Below, in pieces: positions 17,840-25,935 of a stretch of DNA of 64,000 bases. Numbering within the stretch: the stretch's first letter is position 1; every line of letters begins with the position of its first letter. Source of the DNA: JBHICC01 sp046759385 (GTDB taxonomy: Bacteria; Pseudomonadota; Gammaproteobacteria; Acidiferrobacterales; SPGG2); assembly GCA_046759385.1 (NCBI GenBank), contig JBHICC010000007.1:1-64000 (forward strand), given 5' to 3'. Under the pieces are notes generated by a model. It did no database searches. It saw nothing but the letters and a program-made list of their open reading frames with translations, and was not told the DNA's origin. A program made the translations under genes and the position numbers.

Positions 17840-19018
17840 GTGGCAAGCGACAAGACGCAAGAACTTAGCCGAACCGTGGTCATCGGCGACTGCCCGCCGC
17901 AAGGCAGCGAGCGCACCTTTGCGGTCGTGCCAACAGCCGAGGTGCTCGCATCAGGTACGCACTTAGACCAGTACGTGATTGAGGGCGAACTCGGCGGTGG
18001 GGGCATGGGCATGGTGTACAAAGGACACGACACCTTGCTCGACCGTCCCGTGGCGTTGAAGGTACTGCCGCCGCATCTCTGCACCGACTCCGACTTCGCT
18101 CGACGGTTTGCGAGAGAGGCGCGCGTGCAAGCGCGCATTGACAGTCCCCATGTGGCTACACTACACGCCGTGATGGAAAGACCGGAGGGCCTTGTGCTGG
18201 TGATGGACTACCTTGAGGGTGAGTCTTTAGAGACGCGCCTGCGTAATCGGGGCCCTTTGTCTGCGAAGGAAGCGGTCGCCATTTTCGAACAAGCCGCCCT
18301 GGGCACGGAGCACATTCACCGCCTTGGTATCGTCCATCAGGATTTGAAACCCGGCAACATCTACGTAGCGTCGAACGGGGTCGTGAAGCTGCTGGACTTC
18401 GGTGTCGCCAAGGTTTTACGCGACCAAGGCTTGAATCAAGGTGGCGAGATGATCGGCACCTTGCTTTACATGTCACCGGAACAGATAAAGGGCCGCGAGG
18501 TGGACTTTCGTGCCGACATCTACACTCTCGGGATCACCCTGTTCGAGGCCGTTACCGGGCGTCTGCCCTTCGAGCGCAAGACCAACTACGCGCTCATGCA
18601 CGCTCACGTGCAGGAAAATCCGCCGGCGCCGCGACAGTATCAGTCTGAGATCCCCCGAGAACTCGAGAAAGTGATCCTAAAGGCCATTGCCAAAGAACCC
18701 GAGCGCCGTTTTCAGACTATGGAGGCATTTCGCCGTGCGTTGTTGCGCGACGCGGCTCCGGGTCGGTGGGCTATCAGACCCGTGCGGCCGCTGCTACCCG
18801 GTGCCCCAAAAGAGCCAGGGCGCAAGGTTGGCTCGCCTCACGGCGCACAAACAAGCCGACACCTACGTCTGGCCGGCGCCGCACTGGCTGTGATTGTCAC
18901 GATCGCTGCTGTGGGGTTCAGCTACTATGATCACACCGGCCCGATCGAGACCACAGTGCGCGCTGAAGCTGTCATCGACAAGTACGCCCCACTCAGGAAA
19001 GCGTGGGGAAATCGCTGA
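17840..19018 (+). CDS. Hanks-type Ser/Thr protein kinase, single membrane span
   Basis: Eukaryotic-like protein kinase of 392 residues. The glycine loop GELGGGGMG (49-57), VALKV lysine (about 74), catalytic HQDLKPGN (166-173), DFG (187-189) and SPE are all present, so it is probably active. The usual HRD arginine is glutamine, making it a non-RD kinase. A single membrane helix lies at about 343-362 with only 30 residues beyond it and no PASTA domains. The GTG start at 17840 has a weak AGGCG site. It is followed after 21 bases by a secreted-protein gene, and together they sit opposite in direction inside the otherwise minus-strand rib region. Targets are unknown. Confidence 0.88.
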   Translation: MASDKTQELSRTVVIGDCPPQGSERTFAVVPTAEVLASGTHLDQYVIEGELGGGGMGMVYKGHDTLLDRPVALKVLPPHLCTDSDFARRFAREARVQARIDSPHVATLHAVMERPEGLVLVMDYLEGESLETRLRNRGPLSAKEAVAIFEQAALGTEHIHRLGIVHQDLKPGNIYVASNGVVKLLDFGVAKVLRDQGLNQGGEMIGTLLYMSPEQIKGREVDFRADIYTLGITLFEAVTGRLPFERKTNYALMHAHVQENPPAPRQYQSEIPRELEKVILKAIAKEPERRFQTMEAFRRALLRDAAPGRWAIRPVRPLLPGAPKEPGRKVGSPHGAQTSRHLRLAGAALAVIVTIAAVGFSYYDHTGPIETTVRAEAVIDKYAPLRKAWGNR

Positions 19019-19039
19019 GCTCAGGCAGGGGAAGCTCTC

Positions 19040-19624
19040 GTGCACTCCAACATTTCTACGTCTCGCCGACTTACAAAGGCTCTGCTAATGTTCGTTTGCG
19101 TCGGCGTTCTATCGTACAGCACCACGGCCGGAGCGTTTCTCCGTTGCCAGCTTCACAAATGGCGCACTCAGGATCTGCACTACAAGACGACCTATACGTT
19201 CGCGGCGGGCGAGACTAAGACGGCATTGAAACGCTACCCGTCTTTACCTAAACGAGGGGTGCTCGCGATTGCACGTCTTTTTGAGGTCGGCTCAGACGTT
19301 AAACAGGTAAAACCCTGCAGGAATCTATCGATCACGAAACGGTTGTTTCTCCAGCGCCGGGATGATACCGCGTTTGTGTTTACCGAGGTGAACGAATTCT
19401 ATGCTAAAGACGGCACGCTCATCACCACCAACAAACAGGATGTCACCAATCAGCTGATGCGCACGGGCTACTACGTAGCCGCCAATCTGTTACCGATACC
19501 GGAGCATGCACCGCCCGGGCGCTACCGACTCCGCAGCAAGCTTCTCCTCACCCGCAAAGGACGCAAGCAAACCTTTCTGGTAGCGTCGGCCGATACAGAA
19601 TACGAGATTTTGCCGAGCAATTAA
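19040..19624 (+). CDS. secreted protein of unknown function paired with the kinase
   Basis: Unrecognised 194-residue protein. It has a clear signal peptide (about 9-32, RRLTKALLMFVCVGVLSY ending near TAGA-F). The mature part is about 160 residues, basic, probably beta-rich, with two cysteines (one soon after cleavage and one near residue 93). No lipobox is present, so it should be periplasmic. The start is GTG at 19040, 21 bases after the kinase stop, so co-transcription is likely. The gene converges on ribE and ends at a palindromic heptad element. A role as a sensor or substrate linked to the kinase is inference from position only. Confidence 0.65.
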   Translation: MHSNISTSRRLTKALLMFVCVGVLSYSTTAGAFLRCQLHKWRTQDLHYKTTYTFAAGETKTALKRYPSLPKRGVLAIARLFEVGSDVKQVKPCRNLSITKRLFLQRRDDTAFVFTEVNEFYAKDGTLITTNKQDVTNQLMRTGYYVAANLLPIPEHAPPGRYRLRSKLLLTRKGRKQTFLVASADTEYEILPSN

Positions 19625-19736
19625 GCGCGTGAATCGTAAGCCGTGCGCCGTGACTCGTGTTCTCCGACGTAGCAAAGCGCCTGCCCGATTTGAGAGTTAC
19701 GATTCGCGGTTAAGCGGTCACAAATCACGGATTTAC
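19625..19736. repeat. heptad-word palindromic element A
   Basis: Between two convergent genes. The left part reads as in-phase 7-base words GTGAATC GTAAGCC and then GTGCGCC GTGACTC (19629-19656). The right part, read on the minus strand, gives GTGATTT GTGACCG and then CTTAACC GCGAATC (about 19731-19704). The arms partly pair (GCGTGAATCGTAA with TTACGATTCGCGG), so a hairpin could form. It shares the 14-mer GTAAATCCGTGATT with element B in inverted orientation. Confidence 0.6.
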
Positions 19737-20395
19737 TGATCACCAACAAAGCCGTGCCTAGCCAGGAACGCTTCGGTGATACCAGAACTCGCTGCCTCAG
19801 CCTCATCGGCTTGCACCAACCGCTCGAGGTAGCGTGCGATGATATCCACCTCGAGATTCACCTTATCGCCGACTTGCAACCCCCCAAAGGTCGTGCAGCT
19901 CAAAGTGTGTGGAATGATATTAACCTCAAATACGGCGTCGTGAACGGCGTTGATGGTCAGACTCACGCCATCCACGCAGATCGAACCCTTTTCAGCGATG
20001 TATTTGGAAAGCTCACGTGGTAACGCGATAGTGAAAAGCATCGAGCGGCCAGCCTGGCGTCGGTCAGCGACTGTACCCACCCCATCCACGTGACCCATAA
20101 CAAAATGTCCCCCTAATGAGGTACGCGGTGTTAGAGATTTCTCCAGATTCACTGCATCACCAGCACGCAGTGTAGAGAACGTCGTTCGCGACAGCGTCTC
20201 GGCAGAAATATCCGCCGTAAACTGATCGCCGCGGACTGCCAAGGTCGTCAAGCAAACACCGCTTACACACACACTATCGCCACGTCCAACGGCCCTTAGA
20301 TAAAGATTAGCCGCACGGATGACAGCTCGCCGATCTTTCCCGTGATCCTCCAAGGATGCGACGTGGCCAGCCGTTTGCACGATGCCTGTGAACAT
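19733..20395 (-). CDS. ribE: riboflavin synthase alpha subunit
   Basis: Dismutates two lumazines to riboflavin, the last step of the pathway. The 220-residue protein shows the duplicated beta-barrel typical of the enzyme. N-barrel motifs include MFTGIVQTAG, VSGVCLTTL and NLEKSLTPRTSLGGHFVMGHVDG; the C-barrel repeats the pattern with VDGVSLTIN and NLEVDIIARYLERL. The gene follows ribD by eight bases. Its stop lies within a palindromic element, and the next rib gene, ribBA, is displaced 2 kb away by the kinase pair. E. coli calls this gene ribC or ribE. Confidence 0.95.
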   Translation of the reverse strand: MFTGIVQTAGHVASLEDHGKDRRAVIRAANLYLRAVGRGDSVCVSGVCLTTLAVRGDQFTADISAETLSRTTFSTLRAGDAVNLEKSLTPRTSLGGHFVMGHVDGVGTVADRRQAGRSMLFTIALPRELSKYIAEKGSICVDGVSLTINAVHDAVFEVNIIPHTLSCTTFGGLQVGDKVNLEVDIIARYLERLVQADEAEAASSGITEAFLARHGFVGDQ

Positions 20396-20403
20396 GTCTA
20401 CTA

Positions 20404-21504
20404 CTAGCGATGACTCTGCACTTTGGCAATGAAACGCCAGTCACTACCGACCGCGCGCACATCCTCAATCGTTAGCGCAATCCGGTCCGTTAGCTGTTCA
20501 AGCCCCGGGAGATTGAACATCGGCTTGGCTTCGCTTCCCATAAGCGTAGGCGCAAAATACAGCACTAGTTCGTCGATAAGATCTGCCTGCAACATCGCGC
20601 CGGTCAACATTGCGCCGCTTTCTACCAAAACCTCATTAACCTCACGGCTGGCCAGATGGCGCAGCAATGCATGCAAATCCACTGCACCATCGTCGGCGGG
20701 CAAGCATAAGATCTCAGCCCCGGCCCGGCACACGTTTCCAAGCTGGCTGCTTTCCCTTGCGGCAGTAACGATTAGAGTTGGCGCGTCGCCTTCGAGCAGC
20801 TTGGCAGACGGTGGCGTTCTGAGCGTGCTGTCAACAACGACACGCAGGGGTTGGCGTCCGATGTCGAGCGCGCGCACTGTGAATCGGGGATCATCCGCGA
20901 GCACGGTCTCAACGCCGCAGAGGATCGCCGAGCTGCGGGCACGCCAGTGCTGCACATCAGCACGGGCAGCCTCACTGGTAATCCACTGGCTCTCGCCGTT
21001 GGGCATGGCGGTACGCCCATCGAGGCTGGCCGCTAACTTCGCTCGCACGAAGGGACGCCCGCGGCGTACGCGACTAATAAAGCCTGGGTTAAGGGCTTCG
21101 GCCTGCGCCTGCAGGAGGCCAACCTCCGTCGGAATGCCCGCTTGTGCCAGCGCGGCGAAACCACTGCCGCTGATCTGAGGACTTGGGTCCTCCATCGCAG
21201 CCACAACCCGCCCGACGCAGGCTTTGACCAGAGCAGCGACGCACGGCGGCGTTCGTCCCTGATGCGAGCACGGCTCGAGTGTGACAAACGCGGTGGCACC
21301 GTCGGCGTCGTTGCCGGCCACTTCTAACGCGTGCAACTCTGCATGGGGTCCGCCCGCACGCACGTGCCAACCTTCGCCGAGCACCTCGTCGTTCTTGGCG
21401 ATTACGCAACCGACTCGCGGGTTCGGGTCGGTGGTATACAGCCCGCGTTGAGCGAGACGCAACGCATGCGCCATATGTTGAAGATCACTTGCGCTATTGC
21501 TCAT
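20404..21504 (-). CDS. ribD: bifunctional riboflavin deaminase-reductase RibD
   Basis: Deaminates and then reduces the pyrimidine intermediate made from GTP. The N-terminal cytidine-deaminase-like domain has the zinc motif PHAELHAL followed by TLEPCSHQGRTPPC. The C-terminal reductase domain (about 147-366) shows RPFVRAKLAASLDGR, CGVETVLADDPRFTVR and VLVESGAMLTGAML. The 366 residues are typical. Its start overlaps the nrdR 3' end by 11 bases, indicating coupled translation. Confidence 0.96.
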   Translation of the reverse strand: MSNSASDLQHMAHALRLAQRGLYTTDPNPRVGCVIAKNDEVLGEGWHVRAGGPHAELHALEVAGNDADGATAFVTLEPCSHQGRTPPCVAALVKACVGRVVAAMEDPSPQISGSGFAALAQAGIPTEVGLLQAQAEALNPGFISRVRRGRPFVRAKLAASLDGRTAMPNGESQWITSEAARADVQHWRARSSAILCGVETVLADDPRFTVRALDIGRQPLRVVVDSTLRTPPSAKLLEGDAPTLIVTAARESSQLGNVCRAGAEILCLPADDGAVDLHALLRHLASREVNEVLVESGAMLTGAMLQADLIDELVLYFAPTLMGSEAKPMFNLPGLEQLTDRIALTIEDVRAVGSDWRFIAKVQSHR

Positions 21505-22012
21505 CTTTCTCGCCGCCGTCGGGAATCAACTTCAACTGCCGGCGGCGTGCCTCAGGGCTCGGCTCGTTTTGCAGCCGTTCGACTTCCTCACTGAAGGCGT
21601 TAAGATCCTCGAAGCTTCGGTAGACCGAAGCAAATCTCACGTAGCCGATAGGATCAAGGTCTTTCAGTTCTTCCATGACCCACTCGCCAATGGCGCGCGA
21701 TTTCACCTCTCGCTCGCCACTGGCCAACAACTTGTGCCGAATACGGCCGATGGCGTTCTCGACAGCCTCCGTATCAACGGGACGCTTTTGCAAGGCAGTG
21801 GTCATTCCGGCACGGAGTTTCGATTCAACGAAAGGCTCGCGACGCCCGTCCGATTTGATGATCTGCGGCAATCGCAACTCGGCGCGTTCATAGGTGGTGA
21901 AGCGTTCGCTACAGGCGGTGCACTCGCGCCGGCGTCGAACGGAGCTACCTTCATCCGCGAGTCGGGAATCGACAACGCGTGTGTCTTCAGCGAAACAAAA
22001 TGGACACCGCAT
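21494..22012 (-). CDS. nrdR: transcriptional repressor NrdR
   Basis: Zinc-ribbon and ATP-cone repressor of ribonucleotide reductase genes. The zinc ribbon is formed by MRCPFC and ECTACSERF; the ATP cone follows with IIKSDGRREPFVESKL and continues through the helical part to VYRSFEDLNAF. At 172 residues it is slightly longer than usual because of a charged C-terminal tail. It is the gene before ribD in most proteobacteria, as here. glyA lies 115 bases upstream across a palindromic element. Confidence 0.95.
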   Translation of the reverse strand: MRCPFCFAEDTRVVDSRLADEGSSVRRRRECTACSERFTTYERAELRLPQIIKSDGRREPFVESKLRAGMTTALQKRPVDTEAVENAIGRIRHKLLASGEREVKSRAIGEWVMEELKDLDPIGYVRFASVYRSFEDLNAFSEEVERLQNEPSPEARRRQLKLIPDGGEKDEQ

Positions 22013-22025
22013 GGGCTTGTGGACC

Positions 22026-22127
22026 GTAAATCCGTGATTCCTGAACCGTTAACCGTACATCATGCGTAGTAAACAGTAACAGAAACCGCAATTTACGAGC
22101 AATGACTGACGGCTCAGAGCTAACGAC
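22026..22127. repeat. heptad-word palindromic element B
   Basis: Fills the space between the glyA stop and the nrdR start. The left arm starts GTAAATCCGTGATT and continues in words such as GTTAACC, GTACATC and GTAAACA. The minus-strand reading of the right arm gives GAGTCGT TAGCTCT and then GAGCCGT CAGTCAT, again in phase of seven. The 14-mer at 22026-22039 recurs inverted in element A (19723-19736). Confidence 0.6.
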
Positions 22128-23384
22128 TCATGACCCGTAGACCGGAAAAGCCTGGCAGAACTCGAGCACCTGGTGCTTGAGTCTCTGGCGCACGCGTACG
22201 GCTCCGATGTCATCGAGGACATCACAGATCCAGTGAGCCAGTTGTTTTGCTTCTAGAGCCTGCAGACCACGGGTCGTGATCGCCGGTGTACCGATGCGCA
22301 GACCGCTCGTGACAAACGGTTTTTGCGGATCGTTCGGCACCGCATTCTTGTTCACTGTGATGTTCGCTTCACCAAGAGCGGCCTCGGCATCCCTGCCCGT
22401 AATATTCTTGCTTCGAAGATCGACAAGAAACAGGTGGTTGTCGGTACCGCCGGAGACGACCTTGTAGCCGCGTTTCATCATCACGCCCGCCATCGCCCGC
22501 GCGTTCTCCAAGACCTGTTGCTGATAGACCTTAAATTCGGGCTGCAGCGCCTCTCGCAACGCCACTGCCTTGGCGGCGATCACATGCATCAGGGGACCGC
22601 CTTGCGTACCGGGAAAGACCAGCGCGTTGAGCTTTTTTTCAATCTCTGAATTGGCCTTTGCCAGGATGAGCCCGCCTCGGGGGCCACGCAGAGTCTTGTG
22701 GGTAGTTGATGTCGTTACGTCGGCGTACGGCACCGGGCTCGGGTAAACCTCAGCCGCTACCATGCCCGCGACATGTGCAATGTCGGCCATAAAATAGGCG
22801 CCGACGCGACCGGCAATTTTGCTATATCGATCCCATTCTACGACGCGGGAGTAGGCACTGAAACCACCGATTATCAGCCGTGGCCGATGCTCGCGCGCCA
22901 ACTGCTCAAGCTGTGCATAATCGATGCGTTCGGTTTCGGCATCGAGCCCATAGGTCACGACGTTGAACAATTTCCCCGAAATATTGACCTTCGCGCCATG
23001 GGTTAGATGCCCGCCATCGGCCAGGCTCATCCCAAGAATGGTATCGCCTGGCTCCAACAACGCGAGATACGCCGCCACATTCGCTTGCGAGCCCGAGTGT
23101 GGTTGGACATTGGCATAGTCGGCAGTAAAAAGCTGTTTCGCTCGATCGATCGCCAACTGCTCAGCGATGTCGACAAACTCACAGCCACCGTAGTAGCGCC
23201 GGCCCGGGTAACCCTCTGCGTACTTGTTGGTGAGAACCGACCCTTGGGCGGCGAGCACCCGTGGGCTCGTGAAGTTTTCCGAGGCGATAAGCTCGAGGTG
23301 TTCTTCCTGCCGCCGACGCTCGTTTTCCATCGCCGCCGCCAGTTCGTCGTCAAAATCGGCAATCGTCATGTCCTTGGCAAACAT
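22128..23384 (-). CDS. glyA: serine hydroxymethyltransferase
   Basis: PLP enzyme interconverting serine and glycine with transfer of a one-carbon unit to tetrahydrofolate. The 418 residues match the bacterial family: LIASENFTSPRVL, NKYAEGYPGRRYYGGCE, VQPHSGSQAN and the cofactor lysine in TTTHK-like STTHKTLRGPRGG. Later come FPGTQGGPLMHV and GLRIGTPAITTRG. It is the first gene of the glyA-nrdR-ribD-ribE run. An AGGA lies about ten bases before the ATG. No glycine riboswitch is evident in the short upstream space, which begins after a strong terminator at 23502-23531. Confidence 0.97.
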   Translation of the reverse strand: MFAKDMTIADFDDELAAAMENERRRQEEHLELIASENFTSPRVLAAQGSVLTNKYAEGYPGRRYYGGCEFVDIAEQLAIDRAKQLFTADYANVQPHSGSQANVAAYLALLEPGDTILGMSLADGGHLTHGAKVNISGKLFNVVTYGLDAETERIDYAQLEQLAREHRPRLIIGGFSAYSRVVEWDRYSKIAGRVGAYFMADIAHVAGMVAAEVYPSPVPYADVTTSTTHKTLRGPRGGLILAKANSEIEKKLNALVFPGTQGGPLMHVIAAKAVALREALQPEFKVYQQQVLENARAMAGVMMKRGYKVVSGGTDNHLFLVDLRSKNITGRDAEAALGEANITVNKNAVPNDPQKPFVTSGLRIGTPAITTRGLQALEAKQLAHWICDVLDDIGAVRVRQRLKHQVLEFCQAFPVYGS

Positions 23385-23501
23385 GAAACGGCAATCCTAA
23401 GGTTGCATTAAATCGGGTTGGGGGCTGACCAGGGGTGGTCGTGGACGCCGCGTAGCATATACGATTTCGACCGCGATTGCCCCTCCGTTGCCGACGCGGA
23501 C

Positions 23502-23531
23502 ACAAAAACGCCCGGCTGATGCCGGGCGTTT
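23502..23531 (-). terminator. intrinsic terminator after the VWA lipoprotein gene
   Basis: On the minus strand AAACGCCCGGC, a four-base loop and GCCGGGCGTTT form an 11-base-pair stem (23506-23531), followed by TTTTTG. It is the strongest terminator in the window. It lies 30 bases past the stop of the VWA gene and before glyA. Confidence 0.9.
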
Positions 23532-23561
23532 ACAAAGAGACGTATTAACGTGAAGCCGGGG

Positions 23562-24236
23562 CTAGCTCTTGAATATCCGCTCCAGGTGCTCGAGGTCATT
23601 AACGACACGCCACTCATCGGCACCGGCATTCGTCACTCGCTTCTGCCACCATTCGAGTCGGCCCATATAGCGACGCGGATCGACATTATCGGTGCCAAGC
23701 TTGGTCACATTGAGCGCGACGAAGCGGATGCCGCTTAGCTCAATCGGAAAATCGCGCACCGTGTTTTTACCGAGCTCCTCTTGCATATCCGAGAAAATCA
23801 AGACCGTCTTGCGGCCCGGGTTGGCCTCATTTAAGAATTCAGCAGCCTGAATAATGCCGCCGGTAATATCCGTGTACGCACTGCCGGCCTTGATACCCTT
23901 GGAAAACTTATCGATTCGGTCTCGGAATGCGCGCTTTTGCTGGTTCGCCCGGACCGGATCGCTGGTAAAAGTGGCTTTGGCGATGATGTCTTTCTCACTG
24001 AAGCTGCGACTGCTCACCTTGGCCACTGCGAGCACATCACCGGGTTGAAGGTTGCCGAGCAAATAATTGATGACTGCCAGCGCCTTGTCCAACTCCTTGG
24101 CGTAGGTACCGGACGTGTCGATCAACATGTAAACTCCTTGCGAGCGGTTCTTGGGCTCAGTACGCCCGTCCCCCGAGCACGCAACGAGCAACATACCTAA
24201 TGCGGCGATGAATGCCGTGGCTATGATGCGTTTCAT
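23562..24236 (-). CDS. von Willebrand factor A domain lipoprotein
   Basis: Lipoprotein of 224 residues with signal peptide and lipobox LLVAC (Cys about 20). The rest is a VWA domain. The metal-ion-dependent adhesion site reads LIDTSGTY (Asp 40, Ser 42, Thr 44), a conservative DxSxT variant. A later acidic position is in IFSDMQEE and a threonine loop in SAYTDITGG. ATG at 24236 is chosen because GGAGGG precedes it at a good distance and the signal peptide then begins at once; a TTG at 24269 lies upstream. It follows a multi-spanning membrane protein by 29 bases, and a strong terminator closes the unit. Ligand and role are unknown. Confidence 0.8.
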   Translation of the reverse strand: MKRIIATAFIAALGMLLVACSGDGRTEPKNRSQGVYMLIDTSGTYAKELDKALAVINYLLGNLQPGDVLAVAKVSSRSFSEKDIIAKATFTSDPVRANQQKRAFRDRIDKFSKGIKAGSAYTDITGGIIQAAEFLNEANPGRKTVLIFSDMQEELGKNTVRDFPIELSGIRFVALNVTKLGTDNVDPRRYMGRLEWWQKRVTNAGADEWRVVNDLEHLERIFKS

Positions 24237-24265
24237 AAACCGTCCCTCCAAAACATTGCGATTAA

Positions 24266-25738
24266 TCAAGCGCTCACCCGTTCCTTTGCAGGAAATGAGG
24301 TGATACCACCGGACCTCTTGCTGCCGGTGGTCTCCTCGTCACTGCGCATGGACCTGACCAAACGCTCGATTAATAGCGGTAAGAAGATCAGAACATCGTA
24401 GAGATTCACGAGCAAGTTGCCCATCTGTCGAGCGAAATTGCCCAGGAACCGCAAGACGAACGCTGCACTTCGAATGGCGATTACCAATGCAACACCAAAG
24501 ACAGTGCGCGCTGAATAAATAAAGTACTCCAACGGTATCGCCACGAACGCCAAAGCAAACGGTAAGATAAAACCAAGAACCATTTGCCCGGCGGTGGGAA
24601 TCTTATTCACCATTCCCGTCCCTTCGGCCGCTGCGGCTCCCGTACCCGCCAGCTCTCCGGTGAGCTTGATCCCTTCCACAACGATCCAATCACGCAGTAC
24701 GGCCAGGGCGACCTCAACAAAAGCGAGCGTGAGCAACAGTGAGAACGCGACCCACATGAACCGGCGACGCATCCGGTCCTGCAAGTTATTTATGCGCGGA
24801 AAAAGATGGGTGATACGCAACGACTCCATCAAGAACAGGCCCATGCTGGCTTCGACGAAAATGATGACGAGTGCTGCAATGTCAGACGCTCGCAGCGTGT
24901 CAGTGATGTAATCGTTAGCCACCATCGCGGACATCGGCAACGCGATCAGCTTGTAGTTAACGAACGCGCCGCCAAACGCGATAGCAAGCACAATGCTCGC
25001 AATAATGAACTGGGTCGATGCCGACGCGGTCAGTGAATGCTCCACCTTCTCGGAGTTGGCGTTGATCTGCTCGTATTTCTCCATCTGAGAATCGATGCGG
25101 GCGGAACTCTCCTGCAACCCCGTCAAGTTGTGGTCAACTTGCGTGAGCGTCTGATTGAGCGAACGCCAGAACGGCATGAAGCCCTTTAGGATCCTGTGGC
25201 GCTCTTCATAGGCTTTGCGATACTCGGATATCGCTTTCTCTTGGATCTTCTCCATCGACTGGGCGATGTCGCCGAGAATCTTATGTACCAGCCCATCGCC
25301 AGTAGGCGGAATCTTGGCGACCGCCGTTACCGCTTTGGTCCACTCTGGCGGCGTTGGCGGTATCTCGCCACTCTTCTGATAGTCCTCCTCGATGCGTGTA
25401 ATCTCGCCCATGAGCTTGCGCTGTAAGACTGGATAGTCGCGAAGATCTCGCTGTACCACTGCGGTGACGCGCTCGAACTCACGTTCGATCCCCTGCCTGA
25501 TCTCCTCCTTGCCGTGCGCAAGCAAAACCACCTTGTTGCGGCGACGCAGTTCGTCGGCTGCCAGCATCAACCAGCGGGCGCCGAGGCGCATGGGGTGGCT
25601 GATCGCACGGCTCACAGCCCGAATGACGCCGTGCAAGGGCCAGCGTGCCGGATAGAGGAAAAACAAAGCTCCAAAGTACAGAATCAGTACAGACAACGCT
25701 GGGTTGCCTGGCCAAACCATCCACCATTCACCAGTCAT
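24266..25738 (-). CDS. multi-spanning membrane protein with central helical domain
   Basis: Unrecognised 490-residue protein. One helix at about 13-30 is followed by a roughly 200-residue soluble, highly charged and helical region (about 60-235, with heptad-like stretches around 200-235). At least four more membrane spans lie at about 242-262, 285-305, 327-350 and 383-422. The tail, about 460-490, is charged. GGGGG precedes the ATG at the right distance. A TATACT element (25783-25788) about 40 bases upstream may be its own promoter. It is paired with the VWA lipoprotein, suggesting an inner-membrane partner, possibly a force- or envelope-related complex; that is inference. No enzymatic motif was seen. 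Confidence 0.65.
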   Translation of the reverse strand: MTGEWWMVWPGNPALSVLILYFGALFFLYPARWPLHGVIRAVSRAISHPMRLGARWLMLAADELRRRNKVVLLAHGKEEIRQGIEREFERVTAVVQRDLRDYPVLQRKLMGEITRIEEDYQKSGEIPPTPPEWTKAVTAVAKIPPTGDGLVHKILGDIAQSMEKIQEKAISEYRKAYEERHRILKGFMPFWRSLNQTLTQVDHNLTGLQESSARIDSQMEKYEQINANSEKVEHSLTASASTQFIIASIVLAIAFGGAFVNYKLIALPMSAMVANDYITDTLRASDIAALVIIFVEASMGLFLMESLRITHLFPRINNLQDRMRRRFMWVAFSLLLTLAFVEVALAVLRDWIVVEGIKLTGELAGTGAAAAEGTGMVNKIPTAGQMVLGFILPFALAFVAIPLEYFIYSARTVFGVALVIAIRSAAFVLRFLGNFARQMGNLLVNLYDVLIFLPLLIERLVRSMRSDEETTGSKRSGGITSFPAKERVSA

Positions 25739-25782
25739 GTTTACCCCCAGACTGAGGCAATAACCCGATTTAGTCCGATTAA

Positions 25783-25788
25783 GTATAG
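25783..25788 (-). promoter_or_regulatory. possible -10 element of the membrane/VWA unit
   Basis: TATACT on the minus strand, about 45 bases upstream of the ATG at 25738. The -35 region (CTGGCG at 17 bases) is weak. It lies in the 197-base space after secF, so the pair need not depend on sec-operon transcription. Confidence 0.35.
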
Positions 25789-25935
25789 TCGATGCGCCAG
25801 AAGCGCCAGCGCAGCGTGCCGGGCCAGGCCGACAAAATAACGGGATTTTTGGACTAGTGGTCGACGCGCTCGCTCTATCTGGCGCGAAGTATGCGTATCA
25901 GCAGACTCCGCGCTGGCGTCTGGCGTAGTATAAGA

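Noticed and set aside
20423..21178. Plus-strand ORF of 251 codons within ribD
   Set aside because: Antisense shadow of ribD.
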